From positions 79,097,461 to 79,161,460 of the forward strand of contig CM050447.1 in the NCBI GenBank assembly GCA_027563935.2: a stretch of DNA of 64,000 nt, written 5' to 3'. Below the pieces are notes generated by a model that saw only the letters and a list, made by a program, of their open reading frames with translations, made no database searches and was not told the DNA's origin. The stretch is from Costus lasius. Its lineage: Eukaryota; Streptophyta; Magnoliopsida; Zingiberales; Costaceae. Shown here one piece after another: positions 11,871 to 23,599 of this stretch; positions within the stretch are counted from its first letter, which is position 1, and each line of letters opens with the position of its first letter. Position numbers and translations under genes: made by a program.

Positions 11871-13261
11871 TGACACGTCCCACAAGTGCACGGTTATGTC
11901 GAAGTAATATAAAAGATGTCAAATCCCACAGGGAACAAGGTTGAGTACCAGAAATTCTAAGTCCTGATAGCTAGGCGAATCGAAATTGGGTTTTGAAAAC
12001 AGAAATCGAAAACAAGTAATCAACGCTACGACGGTAGGAAGTAAATATGAAAGAGATATCGAGGCTTTAGTTTCCACCACGATGACTACTTTAATCACAC
12101 AAGGTAGATGTCGATTATTAGGATTATTGATGTTGCACATGGAATCTAACCCTAAGGTACAAGGTGCCCTCTCTCGAGTTTACACCCCGGTGTTTGGCTT
12201 AGATCAATCTCCTACTCTCGCGGTGTATCGTTCTAAGACGAACCCAATGAGTTCTATGGCAGATTATAAAACCCTCGAGCGAAGACCAAGCACTCTCGTG
12301 TCGAGGTCTCGCAAGTTTTACTAAGAGATTCCACCGTTACGATCCTTCTCTCGATATGAATCGTAACGGCTAACACGTGAAAATACTTGGCCAACGTAAA
12401 ATCATGAAATAAACACTTCAAAGTAAAATATGCTTACAACACAATCCAAATAATAGAATAAAGATAAAGTTTGTGATTAAATTTGTCAACGGGTTTCAAC
12501 CAAGCCCCGAAATAGAGTTTACGTTACAATCATCATTGAAACGCTCAAAAATCTCTCTTTTAATATAGGAAGATCATAAGGAAGAGTTTCTAAGGGATAG
12601 GAGAGGATAAACCGAAACAAATCTGCAGGAATTTTGATGCTCCGATGATCCAATCTCTGAAAATCGCCTTGAACTTGTGTTGTCGCCTTGTTCTTTCGCC
12701 CGTGCCACTTCATCATGTGATTTCTCGATAATTAGGGCAAGAAAATTATAGATTTTATGTCCTATGCATTCACCTTCGAAAGAGCTTTCCATAGACACCT
12801 CACTTGCCAAATTCGGACTCCAAACAGGTGAGAAAGAATGGAAAAACCGAGTAAAGGTCGGTCTTGCGCGTGCCTGGATCAGAATCATGGGTGAACCCCG
12901 CCGGGTTCACCTGGTGGTGATTTGCTCTGGACTATTTTCGGCCGAAAGGAATTCTGGTGAACCCCATTGCTGGCTGGCGACTGGGCAGGGGTTCACCTGA
13001 CCGTATTTTTCAGGCTAACTCCGTTTTGGTCCAAATTTGACGTGTAGCTTCGTTTTCGCATAAGAAATCGTCTCATGGCCTTAGAATCTCTAAAATACAT
13101 CGAAAAAGGGTGATTTTACCTGAAATTCCACAAAAACACCAAAAAGTGAAGATTCCGAAGATATGAAGGAAATAAGCCTATAAAGAGTATAAAAGTGTCA
13201 AAATAAGCCTAGATTTATCATGAAATGACCATTAAAATTACTACCAAAATGCAAGGCATCA
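11871..13261 (-). repeat. Element B 3' LTR
   Basis: On the plus strand it starts TGACACGTCC and ends GCAAGGCATCA. It pairs with 19895-21070. Palindromes of the form TGAACCC..GGGTTCA lie at 12890-13000; one of them is partly deleted relative to the other LTR. Confidence 0.92.
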
Positions 13262-13628
13262 AAATACTCCAGACTTAAATCTTTGCTTGTCCTCAAGCAA
13301 TAAAATAAGGTGAAACATATGATGGGAGTAAGAGTAATCTTTTGGGTTGAGGCATACATCCAAGTTAGAGCATTATTTAATAACAATCCAAAATCTAATC
13401 AGGAGAAATCAAGTAAATAATTATTTCAAGTATTCAACAGTTTCATCTCACAATTTCTAGATGCCAAACAACCTAGTAAGCAGCAAACATAGGATTCAAT
13501 CAAGCCTACACATAATACTCATGCAATTCCAATCCTCCCTATTCAAATCGTTGGGGTTAACTCAAATGTTCTATCAGGGTATGATACACTGAATATTGCA
13601 ATAGACTTCAACTCATAACCTTAGGTAC

Positions 13629-13649
13629 CATTGCCAATTTTTCGCAATG
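13629..13649 (-). other. Conserved small hairpin, copy 1
   Basis: CATTGC, a nine-base loop, then GCAATG. It sits between GGTACC and CCAAATAGAGGAGTC. Copy 2 at 13720-13740 has CACTGC and GCAGTG, so both sides of the stem changed together. Confidence 0.65.
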
Positions 13650-13719
13650 CCAAATAGAGGAGTCTCTTTATTGATTTCAACTTCACATCCCTTAGATTTC
13701 AACTCATGTCCTTCGGTAC

Positions 13720-13740
13720 CACTGCCAATTTTGTGCAGTG
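13720..13740 (-). other. Conserved small hairpin, copy 2
   Basis: CACTGC, loop CAATTTTGT, then GCAGTG, with the flanks TTCGGTACC and CCAAGTAGAGGAATC. The same structure recurs at 25962-25982 in element C. Confidence 0.65.
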
Positions 13741-14504
13741 CCAAGTAGAGGAATCTAAAGTTGATATTTATTTATTTATTTTTTTATATCAGCAATTGAT
13801 AACACATCCTTTTTGAACGCATGTAGTGTCTCCCCAATAACAGAAAGGAATTCAAAGAATAACTAAGTGAATATGTATCTCAATATGATTCTCATGTAAG
13901 TTGCAAGCTTGAGTTGATTAAACAATCATAGAAATGTTTGACCCACTAATGAACAACTCAAACCAATCAAAATCACAAAATTTCAAAATCATAGAATAAA
14001 TGGACATGATCAAAAAGTATCTCTAACAAGGAAGTATTACTCTAGACTTAATTCTTTGATCATCCTACCCAATTATGCATTCAATCTAAATTTTTGAAAT
14101 AGCCTTCATAGGACAAGTCTCGATGGACAAGTAAACTCAAGAATGATAAGCTATCATGACAACTTTGATATTTCAAAATTCGAAGAATGTATGAAAAGCA
14201 TAATTATCATAATAGAGTACGGTCATAAGCAAGAAAGTAATGTCATACAAAGCTGTCACAGGGTGGGGCCTGAAGATGTGGACTAGCCCACGAATAGAAT
14301 GACATATAAGATACAATACCATAATATCTAACTGTCACAGAATAAAAAGTATCAATCCTCAAATCACAACAAATCACAGCCACATGAAGAAAGGAAGCAG
14401 AGACCGGAGTAAAGAAAGCTCACCCACTCTAAAAGTTTGCATAGTCCTCTATGCAATACCATGATGTGAGAGGAGTGGCTGACGATGCTGACGCTGATGG
14501 TTAG

Positions 14505-16015
14505 CTACCTCCGCTTGCGCGAGCGAGAGCCAGAAGCTCGGGAGCTCTTGCTCTTCCCGCGTGCGCTATAGTCGGGCTCGGCCTCCTCGTCGGAAGAAAT
14601 GTTCATGCGAGCTGTTGTTTCCTCGGAGAGTGCAGATAGCCGGTCGTCCATGATCGATATCTTCTCCCATACGGATCCCATCATTTTGTGTTGTCTCTGC
14701 ATGTGTGCTTCCATGGACTCCCAATGCAAAGATTGGTTCTGCTGGATGTGGGTAACGGTGGTGTCCAGGTGATCAATCATCTCCCGTTGTTGGAGTTGCT
14801 CTTCTTTAATTTCCTGCAATATAGACATCATAGAATCGTGAGAAGAGGTGCCACCAAAAGAAAAGGTGCCTGGTGCTGGTGGTGCGGTGTCGACAGGATC
14901 TGACTGTGCATCCTCAACTAGCTGGATAGGCCAGTTTCCATGGACTCTGACTGATGTGCGCTCTGGGTTCGGCAATATGAATCGCCCTTGTGAATGGGCT
15001 CCCTTTGAATGTCATGCAATATGAATCGCCCTTGTGAATGATCAGCTTCATGGTGACACAAGACTCAATGTCGAGCCTGTTGCTGCCAGTAGCTTCCAAT
15101 GTGTCGTAGGGGATGATGCCTAAGGAAACCGCAAAGGGAGTGATCAAACCGCCAATCACAATCGCTCCCTTCAAAGAACGGGTGACGCGGCTAAAATGCT
15201 TTGCTAAATAATACCCAGAGTCGACTCTGAAACTGTGTAGCATGCACCAGAGATAGAATAATTTTGTCTGACGGACCATGCCGCCCCTCTCACCACGGTC
15301 AAAGAGGGTATGGGCCAATACGCGGTGGACATAATTGAGGACCGGGTTGCAAAGACTGGAGGCATGGGCCACACCAGCGGAGTAGATGTGCTCGTTGGTA
15401 ATTGCTCCCCAGAAATTCTATTCACTGTACTCGGTGGGGACCTTGTGTTCACACGGCTCAGGAAAACCATAAATGCTGCGTAACTGTGACAAAGTAAGGA
15501 TATGCTCGATATTACCAAGACGGAAGGACAGGCGGCCTGGGTCGTCCTCGAGAATAGGGTCTGCCTGTACTTCCAAAGAGCTCAAAAACTCCAATGTCAC
15601 GCTAACATAAGTGGGGGAGTAAAGCTGCTGGAACTGCTCCCAACCCACTGCTGCATACATCATGTTTACATCCTCTAGCATCCCAAGCATATGCAACGTG
15701 CCTCTGTCTAGATACCGCATGTTGAACATGCGATGTTGCCGCAGCGTCTGATACCGTGCCTCTTGCCCAGCGTTCCAAAAGATGATCCCGAACTCGTTTG
15801 AGGGGGGAGACATAGGGCTATGGTCGGTTGGCAGATGTGCGCCCATGACGAGACGAAGAGGAGCCTGGCGTAGCCGAAGATGGTCGGTGAGATGGAGGTG
15901 TAGGCGTTGGCTTGTACTCCTCATCGTCGGTGGCGGACGAGTCTGAGAACGCTGGTGTCGGCCGCGCAGTCTTCTTGGCATCCATGACCTTGGTTCGTGG
16001 AGGCATGATGATGGC
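14505..16015 (-). pseudogene. Element B Athila ORF-1, broken
   Basis: ORF-1 starts near 16015 with MPPRTKVMDAKKTARPTP, a low-complexity serine, threonine and proline rich head. The conserved core follows at about 15800-15418 with VGWEQFQQLYSPTYVSVTLE and LSQLRSIYGFPEP. It continues at 15372-14914 with YVHRVLAHTLFDRGERGGMV and KGAIVIGGLITPF. A coiled-coil-like tail at 14975-14505 ends in SRSRKRR. Frameshifts separate the parts. One comes from a 44-bp tandem duplication: the 25 bases at 14972-14996 recur at 15016-15040. The protein belongs to the family known as Athila ORF-1. Its function is unknown to me; it has no clear signal peptide or envelope features. Confidence 0.75.
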
Positions 16016-16494
16016 GAAGATCAAGAACAGTAGGGAAGCCTTGAGGAGTATATCTGGATGGCTTTGATGCAAGAAGATCCGGCCGGTGGTTTGAGGAAAA
16101 AAGCAGGCGGCGGCGGATCGGCAGAGAAAGGAATTCGGAGAGCAGGCGACTCAAAAATCCGGTGCGAAAGATGCTTGCTAGGAATCTTAAACAAAACCTG
16201 AGAGATCGCCTTTGAGTGTTGAGAGTGAGAGAAGGCGGCGCGATCTGGTTGTCTTCGTCGAAATCGGGAAGCGGCGGCGGAAAAGCTCGCAAAGTCTAGC
16301 GATGCGAAAAATCAGGGGCGAAACTGAGATGAGTCCCGTCCCGCGTGTAAGGAAGCCCGAATCTGACCCTGAAAGATCTCCTCTGTATTTGGAAAAAAGG
16401 AAGAGCTACGGGATCGAAGGGATCTTGGCGAGATTTGGGGGCGGCGGCGGAAACTCATGCGCGTGTGCCCTAGCTTCGGGTGAACACAAGTTGA

Positions 16495-16735
16495 AATTCT
16501 AGTGAACCCGCCTGGGTTCACCAGCCCGTGAAGTATACTAGGTCGGGTGCTGATGTGATAGAAGCACGGGTGAACCCGCTCGGGTTCACCGAGCCCTGAA
16601 GCATTCTGGGGGTTTTCGAATTTTCGGAAAGATGGTGAACCCCGTGGGGTTCACCTGCCCGTGAAACATTCTGGTCACAGAATTGGAAGTGCCTGTTCAG
16701 TCCACTTCACGGGTGAACCCCATGGGGTTCACCAG
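16495..16735. repeat. Internal palindrome cluster of element B
   Basis: Four palindromes of the form TGAACCC..GGGTTCA occur at about 16504, 16563, 16632 and 16714. Each is followed by a short constant tail resembling CCGTGAA. The same word fills the LTR cluster of this element, while element A uses an unrelated word. Confidence 0.78.
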
Positions 16736-17002
16736 ACCGTGATTTGCACTGATCAACTCAGAAAATTCTAGAAAAATCTGGAAAAAATCCCATGTGCTCC
16801 AACTTCCTCCTGCAACATAAAGAGGCATTAAATTAGTAGTGATCCCCTCTTGAAAACTAAAATTAAATGAAAAACAAAACAACATTCTAAAACACTAACT
16901 AATGACAATGAAAAATTATGTATAAAATCTAAAATCAATCAAAAACTTAGGTTGCCTCCCAAGAGCATTAGGTTTAGGTCGGTAGCTCGATCATAAAAGT
17001 TT

Positions 17003-19732
17003 TTAGAGTTGCAAATTTGTGGGGTCTGAGAGAGCAAGAACTTCCTCTCTTTCGACCTGCTCATCTTCAAAGTAGTGCTTGAGGCGGTGCCCGTTAACTG
17101 TGAAACTTTCAGTTCGTTCTGTCCAAATTGTGATGGCACCATATGGTTGAACTTTCTAAACTGTAAAAGGACCAGACCATCTCGTGCGAAGCTTTCCTAG
17201 GAATAGCCGAAGTCTTGAATTGAATAGAAGTACTTTGTCTCCCTCATGAAATTCCTTCTTTGCAATGCACTTGTCATGCCAAAACTTGGTGCGTGCTTTG
17301 TAGCTCTTGGCATCTTTAGTGGGGTTTGTCAGGGTGGATCCCAGTGATTCTATTTCTCTTCTGTAGGGCTCAACATTTTGTGTGCCTTTTTCCACAATGT
17401 AAATACTGCAGCATGTGCCTGCAAGAGAAGGTTTTTTCAAGGTGTCAGTTAAATCAAATTGAATAATGTTGCCACAGATGTTCAAAGATAGTTTCCCATT
17501 CTTGACATCCATGACAGCGCCTGCAGTAGCAAGAAAAGGTCTCCCCAGAATGATAGGGAGCCTGTCATCCTCATCAATCTCCAAAACAATAAAATCAGCA
17601 GGAATAAAGTAATCTCCTACTTTAACAGGTACGTCATCTAAAATACGAACTGGGTGACACACAGATATGTCTGCAAGCTGTATAGAAATACTAGCTGGTT
17701 GCAAATCCCCTAGATCTAGCCTTTTACAAAGTGATAATGGCATGAGGCTAACACTTGCTCCTAGATCGCACAAAGCTCTCTAAAAGGACATCTCCCCAAT
17801 CTAGCAAGGTATGGAGAAACTGCCTGGGTCTTTAAGCTTCTGAGGGAGCTTGTTCTGAATGATGGCGCTGCACTCCTCAGCAAGGGCAACAGTCCCTTGA
17901 TCCTCTAGCTTCCTCTTGTTTGATAAGATGTCTTTTAGGAATTTTGCATAAGTCGGCATCTGTGAAAGAGCATCAACGAAAGGGATGTTAATATAAAGTT
18001 TCTTTAATACTACTAAAAACTTACTAAACTGCTTGTCTAATTTAGCCTTGATAAGCTTCTGTGGAAAAGGAATCGGTGGCTTGTATGCAGGCGGCCCCAC
18101 ATAGGGCCACTCCTTTTCAGCTGGTTCAGGTGCCATCGGTGTTACATCTGATTGCGGTTCCACAGGTCCGGTAGTCAACTCATCTATCCTGTCATCAGTC
18201 GGCATCTTTGGATCTTCAGGTTGCTTGCCGCTCCAAGTGGAGATTGCATTGCAATGCTCCCTCGTGTTTACTTCTGGTTGGGATGGAAGCTTGCTTGGTG
18301 CTCTCGAAGACGAGCTAGCTTGCTGGGCTAGCTGACTCTCTAGCATTTTATTATGTGTCTCCAGGGAGTCCATCCTTGTCATCATCATCTTCATCATATC
18401 TGTCAGTCCTTCAAGTTGCTTGCTCAGATTTGAATCATTGATCGGCCTTGGTTGTGGTGGTGGTGCATTGTAGTTCCTAGCCTGAAATCCTGGCAGTCTG
18501 AAATTGTTCTGTTCGGGTTACCTAAAGTTTCCTTGTGGGGGCTGGGTTTGCTGTGGTAGTGCTTGCCCAGGTTGAATTAGTTGAGTTGTCTGGTAAGAGA
18601 AATTTGGATGGTTGTGCCACCCTTGATTGAATGTGTTGGAGTATGGATTGTTGTTGGAGTTGAAATTTCCAACAGCATTCAATTGCTCAAAGTTGATCGC
18701 AGCCATTTGTCCATCTCCTACCTGGCAATCTGTCCCTGCATGACCTACAACTCCACAGACCTCACAAGAAATAGAGTTAATATCCATCGAATTAACAGAC
18801 CAAGAATCAATCTTTCTAGACAAATTATCCACCTTAGCTGTAAGTGTAGTCAAAGAGTCAAGGTCATACTTACCTGACTTCTTGGTAGAAGTACCTCTCT
18901 CAAATGTCCACTGGTGATGGTTAATCGCCATGTCCTCGAGAAGGTTCATTGCATCCTCAACTCTCCTATTCATCAAAGCGCCTCCTGCTGCAGCGTCCAC
19001 TGTAAGTCTTGTGTTGTAATCCAAACCGCTATAGAACATTTGGATCAAAACCCAAGTCTCAACTCCGTGATGTGGACACATCCTTTGGAGCTCTTTAAAC
19101 CTCTCCCAAGCTTCGTATAGGGATTCTCCATCCTTTTGCATGAAACTCGTTATCTGATTTCGCAATTGAATTGTCTTTGATGGAGGGAAGTACTTGGAGA
19201 GAAAGGCTTGAGAAAGCTCTGCCCATGTTCTTATTGAAGCAGCAGGTAGTGTGTGCAGCCAAGCTCTCACTCTGTTCCTCAAAGAGAAGGGAAATAGTCA
19301 CAACCTGATAGCATCAGCAGACACACCGTTAATTTTCAACATATCACAATATTCTAGAAAAATAGAGAGGTGCATGTTGGGGTCCTCAAGAGGAGAACCA
19401 CCAAACTGGTTTTGTTGCACCATAGAAAGAAGAGCAGGTTTTATTTCAAAGTTATTGGCCTCAATAGCGGGCCTAACAATTCCTGATTGAAAACCATAAG
19501 GATAGGGAGCAGAATAATCTTTCAATATCCTATTGTTGTAGTTGTTCCCCATTGGTTGTTGTACTCGGTCATTGTTTGCATCAAGCTGAATGTGCTCCAT
19601 CTGATTTTCTCCTTCTGGATGGTTCATGACTTCTTTCTTTAGGATTTGATTTTGCTTCCTTCTTGTCCTGAAGGTGCGCTCGATTTCTGGATCAATGTCA
19701 AAGAATGTACCTGCCCTAGAACTTCTTTGCAT
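17003..19732 (-). pseudogene. Element B gag-protease fused to integrase C-terminus
   Basis: One reading frame runs from 19732 to 17003 with only a few in-frame stops (at about 19298, 18518, 17801, 17779 and 17156). In order it has the gag start with DPEIERTFRTRRKQN, the gag core LSQAFLSKYFPPSKTIQLRN, a zinc knuckle CEVCGVVGHAGTDC near 18715-18765, and a proline-rich linker. Then comes the protease motif [15 protein letters not shown] with [15 protein letters not shown] (17773-17480). After about 60 residues it passes directly into the integrase tail [17 protein letters not shown] and [10 protein letters not shown], the GPF module, ending with VNGHRLKHYFEDEQ. The whole polymerase and catalytic integrase part is missing without loss of frame. 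Confidence 0.85.
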
Positions 19733-19869
19733 AAAATGGTCAGTCTAAATTATAAAGTTCTAAGACAGTAATTAAATAAAGAGAAAAAGAAAATAACAGT
19801 GCAGTAAAGAAAATCTAACCTAAGGCCTAGTCTACCAATTCTCAGAAGTATACTAATATCAACCGTTGT

Positions 19870-19888
19870 TCCCCGGCAACGGCGCCAA
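19870..19888 (-). other. Primer binding site of element B
   Basis: The minus strand reads TGGCGCCGTTGCCGGGGA, the undamaged Athila-type site, separated from the LTR by a few bases. Confidence 0.88.
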
Positions 19889-19894
19889 AAACTT

Positions 19895-21070
19895 GGCATG
19901 TCCCGCAAGTGCACGGTTATGTCGAAGTAATATAAAAGATGTCAAATCCCACAGGGAACAAGGTTGAGTACCAGAAAGTCTAAGTCCTGATAGCTAGGAG
20001 AATCGAAATTGGGTTTTGAAAACAGAAATTGAAAACAAGTAATCAATGCTACGACGGTAGGAAGTAAATATGAGAGAGATATCGGGGCTTTGGTTTCCAC
20101 CACGATGACTACTTTAATCGCACAAGGCAGATGTCAGTTATTAGGATTATTGATTTTGCACAAGGAATCTAAATCTAAGGTACAAGGTGCCCTCTCTCGA
20201 ATGTACACCTCGGTGTTCGGCTTAGATCGATCTCCTACTCTCGTGGTGGATCGTTCTAAGATGAACCCAATGAGTTCTATGACAGATTATAAAACCCTCG
20301 AGTGAAGACCAAGCACTCTCGTGTCAAGGTCTCGCAAGTTTTATTAAGGGATTCCACCCTTACGATCCTTCTCTTGATATGAATCGTAACGGCTAACACG
20401 TGAAAATACTCGGCCAAGGTAAAATCATGAAATAAACACTTCAAAGTAAAATATGCTCACAATACAATCCAAATAACAGAATAAAGATGAAGTTTGTGAT
20501 TAAATTCATCAACGATTAATGTCCTACACATTCACCTTCGAAAGAGCTTTCCATAGACACCTCACTTGCCAAATTCGGACTCCAAATGGGTGAGAAATCA
20601 TGGAAAAACCGAGTAAAGGTCGGTCTCGCATGTGCCTGGATCAGAATCACGGGTGAACCCCGCCGGGTTCACCTGGCCGTGATTTGCTCTGGACTATTTT
20701 TGGCCGAAAGGAATTCTGGAGAACCCCACTGGGGTTCACCTGGCCATGAAGCTCTCTGTGAGTTCTGCTGGCTGGCGAATGGGATGGTGAACTCCGTGCG
20801 GTTCACCTGCCGTATTTTTCAAGCTAACTCCGTTTTAGTCCAAATTTGACGTGTAGCTTCGTTTTTGCATAAGAAATCATCTCATGGCATTAGAATCTCC
20901 AAAATACGTCGAAAAAGGGTGATTTTACCTGAAATTCCATAAAAACACCAAAAAGTGAAGATTCTGAAGATATAAAAGAAATAAGCCTATAAAGAGTATA
21001 AAAGTGTCAAAATAAGCCTAGATTTATCATGAAATGACTATCAAAATTACTACCAAAATGCAAGGCATTA
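19895..21070 (-). repeat. Element B 5' LTR
   Basis: It starts TGGCATGTCC and ends GCAAGGCATTA on the plus strand. It holds three TGAACCC..GGGTTCA palindromes at about 20651, 20721 and 20786. It lacks about 215 bp present in the 3' LTR at about 12530-12750. Confidence 0.9.
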
Positions 21071-21075
21071 GCTAT

Positions 21076-21419
21076 CTATTCGTACACACCCATGCACGAC
21101 ATTTTATAAAAAGGGCTACCTGCACACTCATGTATGCACCCGTTTACGCAACCCTAGCGCCGCCGCCGGAGTGCAGATCCGCCACCTCCGGTGCCCGATC
21201 GACCGCCGGCGACCCACCACCATCTTCTCGGACCTCTGCCGACTCTTTCCCCCAACTTTCCGGCATCGATCCATACCTCCCGCCGCTGTTCGCCGCAGCC
21301 CTAGTTCTGGTCGCCGCCTGTTGTTCCGCTACCGTCGACCCTACTTCTTCGTCGCTGGCGCACCTGAAGCTTCCTTCTCAGCACCGGGCATCTTCCTGTC
21401 ATCTTCCTATGCCTCCAAG
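21076..21419 (+). other. Element A leader to ORF-1
   Basis: Element A resumes here after element B. The stretch is GC-rich and encodes proline and serine rich frames in two phases without a recognisable domain. It may hold part of the ORF-1 head or a leader. Confidence 0.5.
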
Positions 21420-22563
21420 ATGTATCATCGAAAGCAAGTTATCTCCAAGCACAGTGCGTCCACCTCCCAAGCTGCCACCGAGCCTCATCCACCGCCAGCC
21501 TTGCCGCCTACTCCGTATGGTATCATCTGCAGAGATCCTGAGCAGCTGGCTAAACTCACAGCCCTCTCACGTCGGCCGGTGGTCACTACACGATTCTTGG
21601 ATCATGCTACGCTGAACACTCTAGGCTTCTACGAAGATGTGCAATGGCTATTCCAACGTGTAGGCTGGGAGCAATTCTTTACTATCTACTATCCCACCTA
21701 CATCCCTATTGTACTGGAGTTCCTGTCTTCCTTGGAGTTTCATGCTTGCATCCACACTGACGATGATGATGGCAGTCTTTCCTTCCAGCTCAACAACACT
21801 GAGTTTGTGCTTACATTGATAGAGTTGAATTCTATCTATGGCTTTCCTATAGATGGGACAAGACTCATGCCAACCAAATTTAAAGCAAGCAACTTCTAGG
21901 CTGACTTGACTGGCTTCCGACCCTTTGACACTAGGACAGCTAGGGCCATCTGCCTGAGGAACCCCGTGGTGAAATATGTGCACCGTGTCTTGGCACATAC
22001 TATTTTTGGCCGAGGAGAATTTGACGGTATTGTTCGCGCTTCTGAGCTTCAATTCTTATCGGCGATGCTGCATGAGGTTCGCCTCAACACTGCCTTTCAT
22101 TTCACCAAGCAACTCCAGAAGGTATCAAGGGCGCCGAAGGGTGCCATTGCTATCGGGGGACTTCTTACCCCATTGGATTACGTAGTAGAGATCCATCCCT
22201 ACCAGATGGAACAAGCCTGGGGAAACAGCCGACTAGATCTTGATTCCTGCATCTCCATGCGGATGATAGTCAAGGAGGGAGAATTCTACAGTCTAGTCTT
22301 CCCCGGGAGTGATGTTAAGCTACCACTGCCAAATCCCGCGCGCACCACAGTACGCGAGCAGCAAAATTGGAGATTTGAGGCAGTCGAGGATCAAGACGTG
22401 CCTCTTGCGACTGAGCCTCCACCCCCTTCGCAGCGACCTTCTACGCAGCTTGACGGCATTGAGACTATGATCTAGTTTGTCCGCGATGCCCAGCAAGAGA
22501 CTCACCTGTCTGTCGATGCGGGCAACGACCGGATTCAACATCTTGAGGCTGAAGTTGAGTGCT
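21420..22563 (+). pseudogene. Element A Athila ORF-1, three in-frame stops
   Basis: From ATG 21420 the frame reads MYHRKQVISKHSAS, then VGWEQFFTIYYPTYIPIVLE and LIELNSIYGFPIDG. A TAG at 21897 interrupts it. The same frame continues with VVKYVHRVLAHTIFGRGEFD, KGAIAIGGLLTPL and a basic, proline-rich tail to a TAG at 22473, and weakly on to 22561. It is collinear with ORF-1 of elements B and C. I know the family as Athila ORF-1; its role in the life cycle is not established to my knowledge. Confidence 0.78.
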
Positions 22564-23599
22564 AAGGACGAGTACAGTCCTCTATTTTAGAGTCTGTGCA
22601 TGACCTTCAGGCGAGACTTCGTCGGCGCTGGGGATGAGCATCCTTGGTTTCACCCGTCACTTGGTCAGCTTTCTATTTTTCTAGTAGTTTACCTTAGTTG
22701 TAGTTGTTTGTTTTCTTTAGTCACCTCTTGCTAGTTTTAAGATTGTCATTTCTATTTCTTGCATGCTTTGTTAGTTAGTTGTATCAACATCTTTAGTGTC
22801 TTGCCAACCCCCTAATTTTATTTATGTTATTTGCTTTGCCCTATGGTATTGCATTGTCCTCAAACTACTTGATTGATTGGGATGGGAATCTTTTCTTTTC
22901 TTTGAAAATGGTCTATATTGGTTATGGTTTGCACTTATGATTCTTTGGTTTAATGTGGTTGAATGATGTAATTAAATTTATTCATTATTGGTATGACCTT
23001 GAAGAGTATGCTAGTTATTCTACCTTACCCTTAACATGCATCTCATATGTAGTGATCGATTGTATCTTGCTTCATAACTCTATTGTCATTGTACACTTTG
23101 TCATGGGAATCAGAAATAAAAATAGTGGTTCCGAAGTGTTCTTGTACATTGCACATAGTACTTCCACTTGGCACTATTCTTAGCACCTCAATCAGAAATA
23201 ATAACAGTGGTACCGAAGTGGTAACGAAGCAAAGCTTGGCACTTGGCACTGTTCTAAAAAAAAGGCACCACATAAGGACTATGTGGTACTGATGCTATTT
23301 TCCCATGACTTGTTGTACAATTATCTGCTTTGTGATTGTTTGATCAATCATGTCACTTGTGTGAGATGTTCTGTAAAGGTTTTTGGTAAGGTAACTTTGC
23401 ATGCTCTAATAGATTGTACTAGTGATATTTAATTTAATTCGCTTTCAATACTGCATTACAACCTGAAGACTTGTTGTGATTAACCTACAACCTAAATAGA
23501 CCACTTTAAGCTAGTTGAGATTCTCAATTTCATGTCATCACTGTGTTCTAGACAATTCAATAGCTTGAGGACAAGCAAAACTTTAAGTCCGATGTATTT
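22564..23599 (+). other. Element A 3' non-coding region with polypurine tract
   Basis: No gene. It contains the block CAGTGGTACCGAAG at about 23207, related to the hairpin flanks in elements B and C. GCTTGAGGACAAGCAAAA (about 23562-23579) is the conserved palindrome before the LTR. Confidence 0.65.

Larger units (their letters stand above)
13262..14504 (-). other. Element B 3' non-coding region with hairpins and polypurine tract
   Basis: There is no coding frame. Next to the LTR the sequence TTGCTTGTCCTCAAGCAA (13284-13301) is a short palindrome also found at the same place in elements A and C. The purine-rich strand between it and the LTR would serve as the plus-strand primer. Two copies of a small hairpin lie at 13629-13649 and 13720-13740. 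Confidence 0.7.
11871..21070 (-). mobile_element. Athila-type Ty3/gypsy element B (non-autonomous), nested in A
   Basis: LTRs at 11871-13261 and 19895-21070 are flanked by GCTAT on both sides (11866-11870 and 21071-21075). On the minus strand it runs 5' LTR, primer site, gag-protease-integrase tail (19732-17003), palindrome cluster, ORF-1 (16015-14505), 3' non-coding region, 3' LTR. Reverse transcriptase, RNase H and the integrase core are absent. Removing it restores the ORF-1 half of element A, which confirms the nesting. The right LTR is about 215 bp shorter than the left because of an internal deletion. Confidence 0.93.

Noticed and set aside
14505..16015. Considered ORF-1 as a possible envelope gene
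   Set aside because: I see no signal peptide, transmembrane segment or cleavage site. The conserved blocks fit the Athila ORF-1 family, whose role is unknown.
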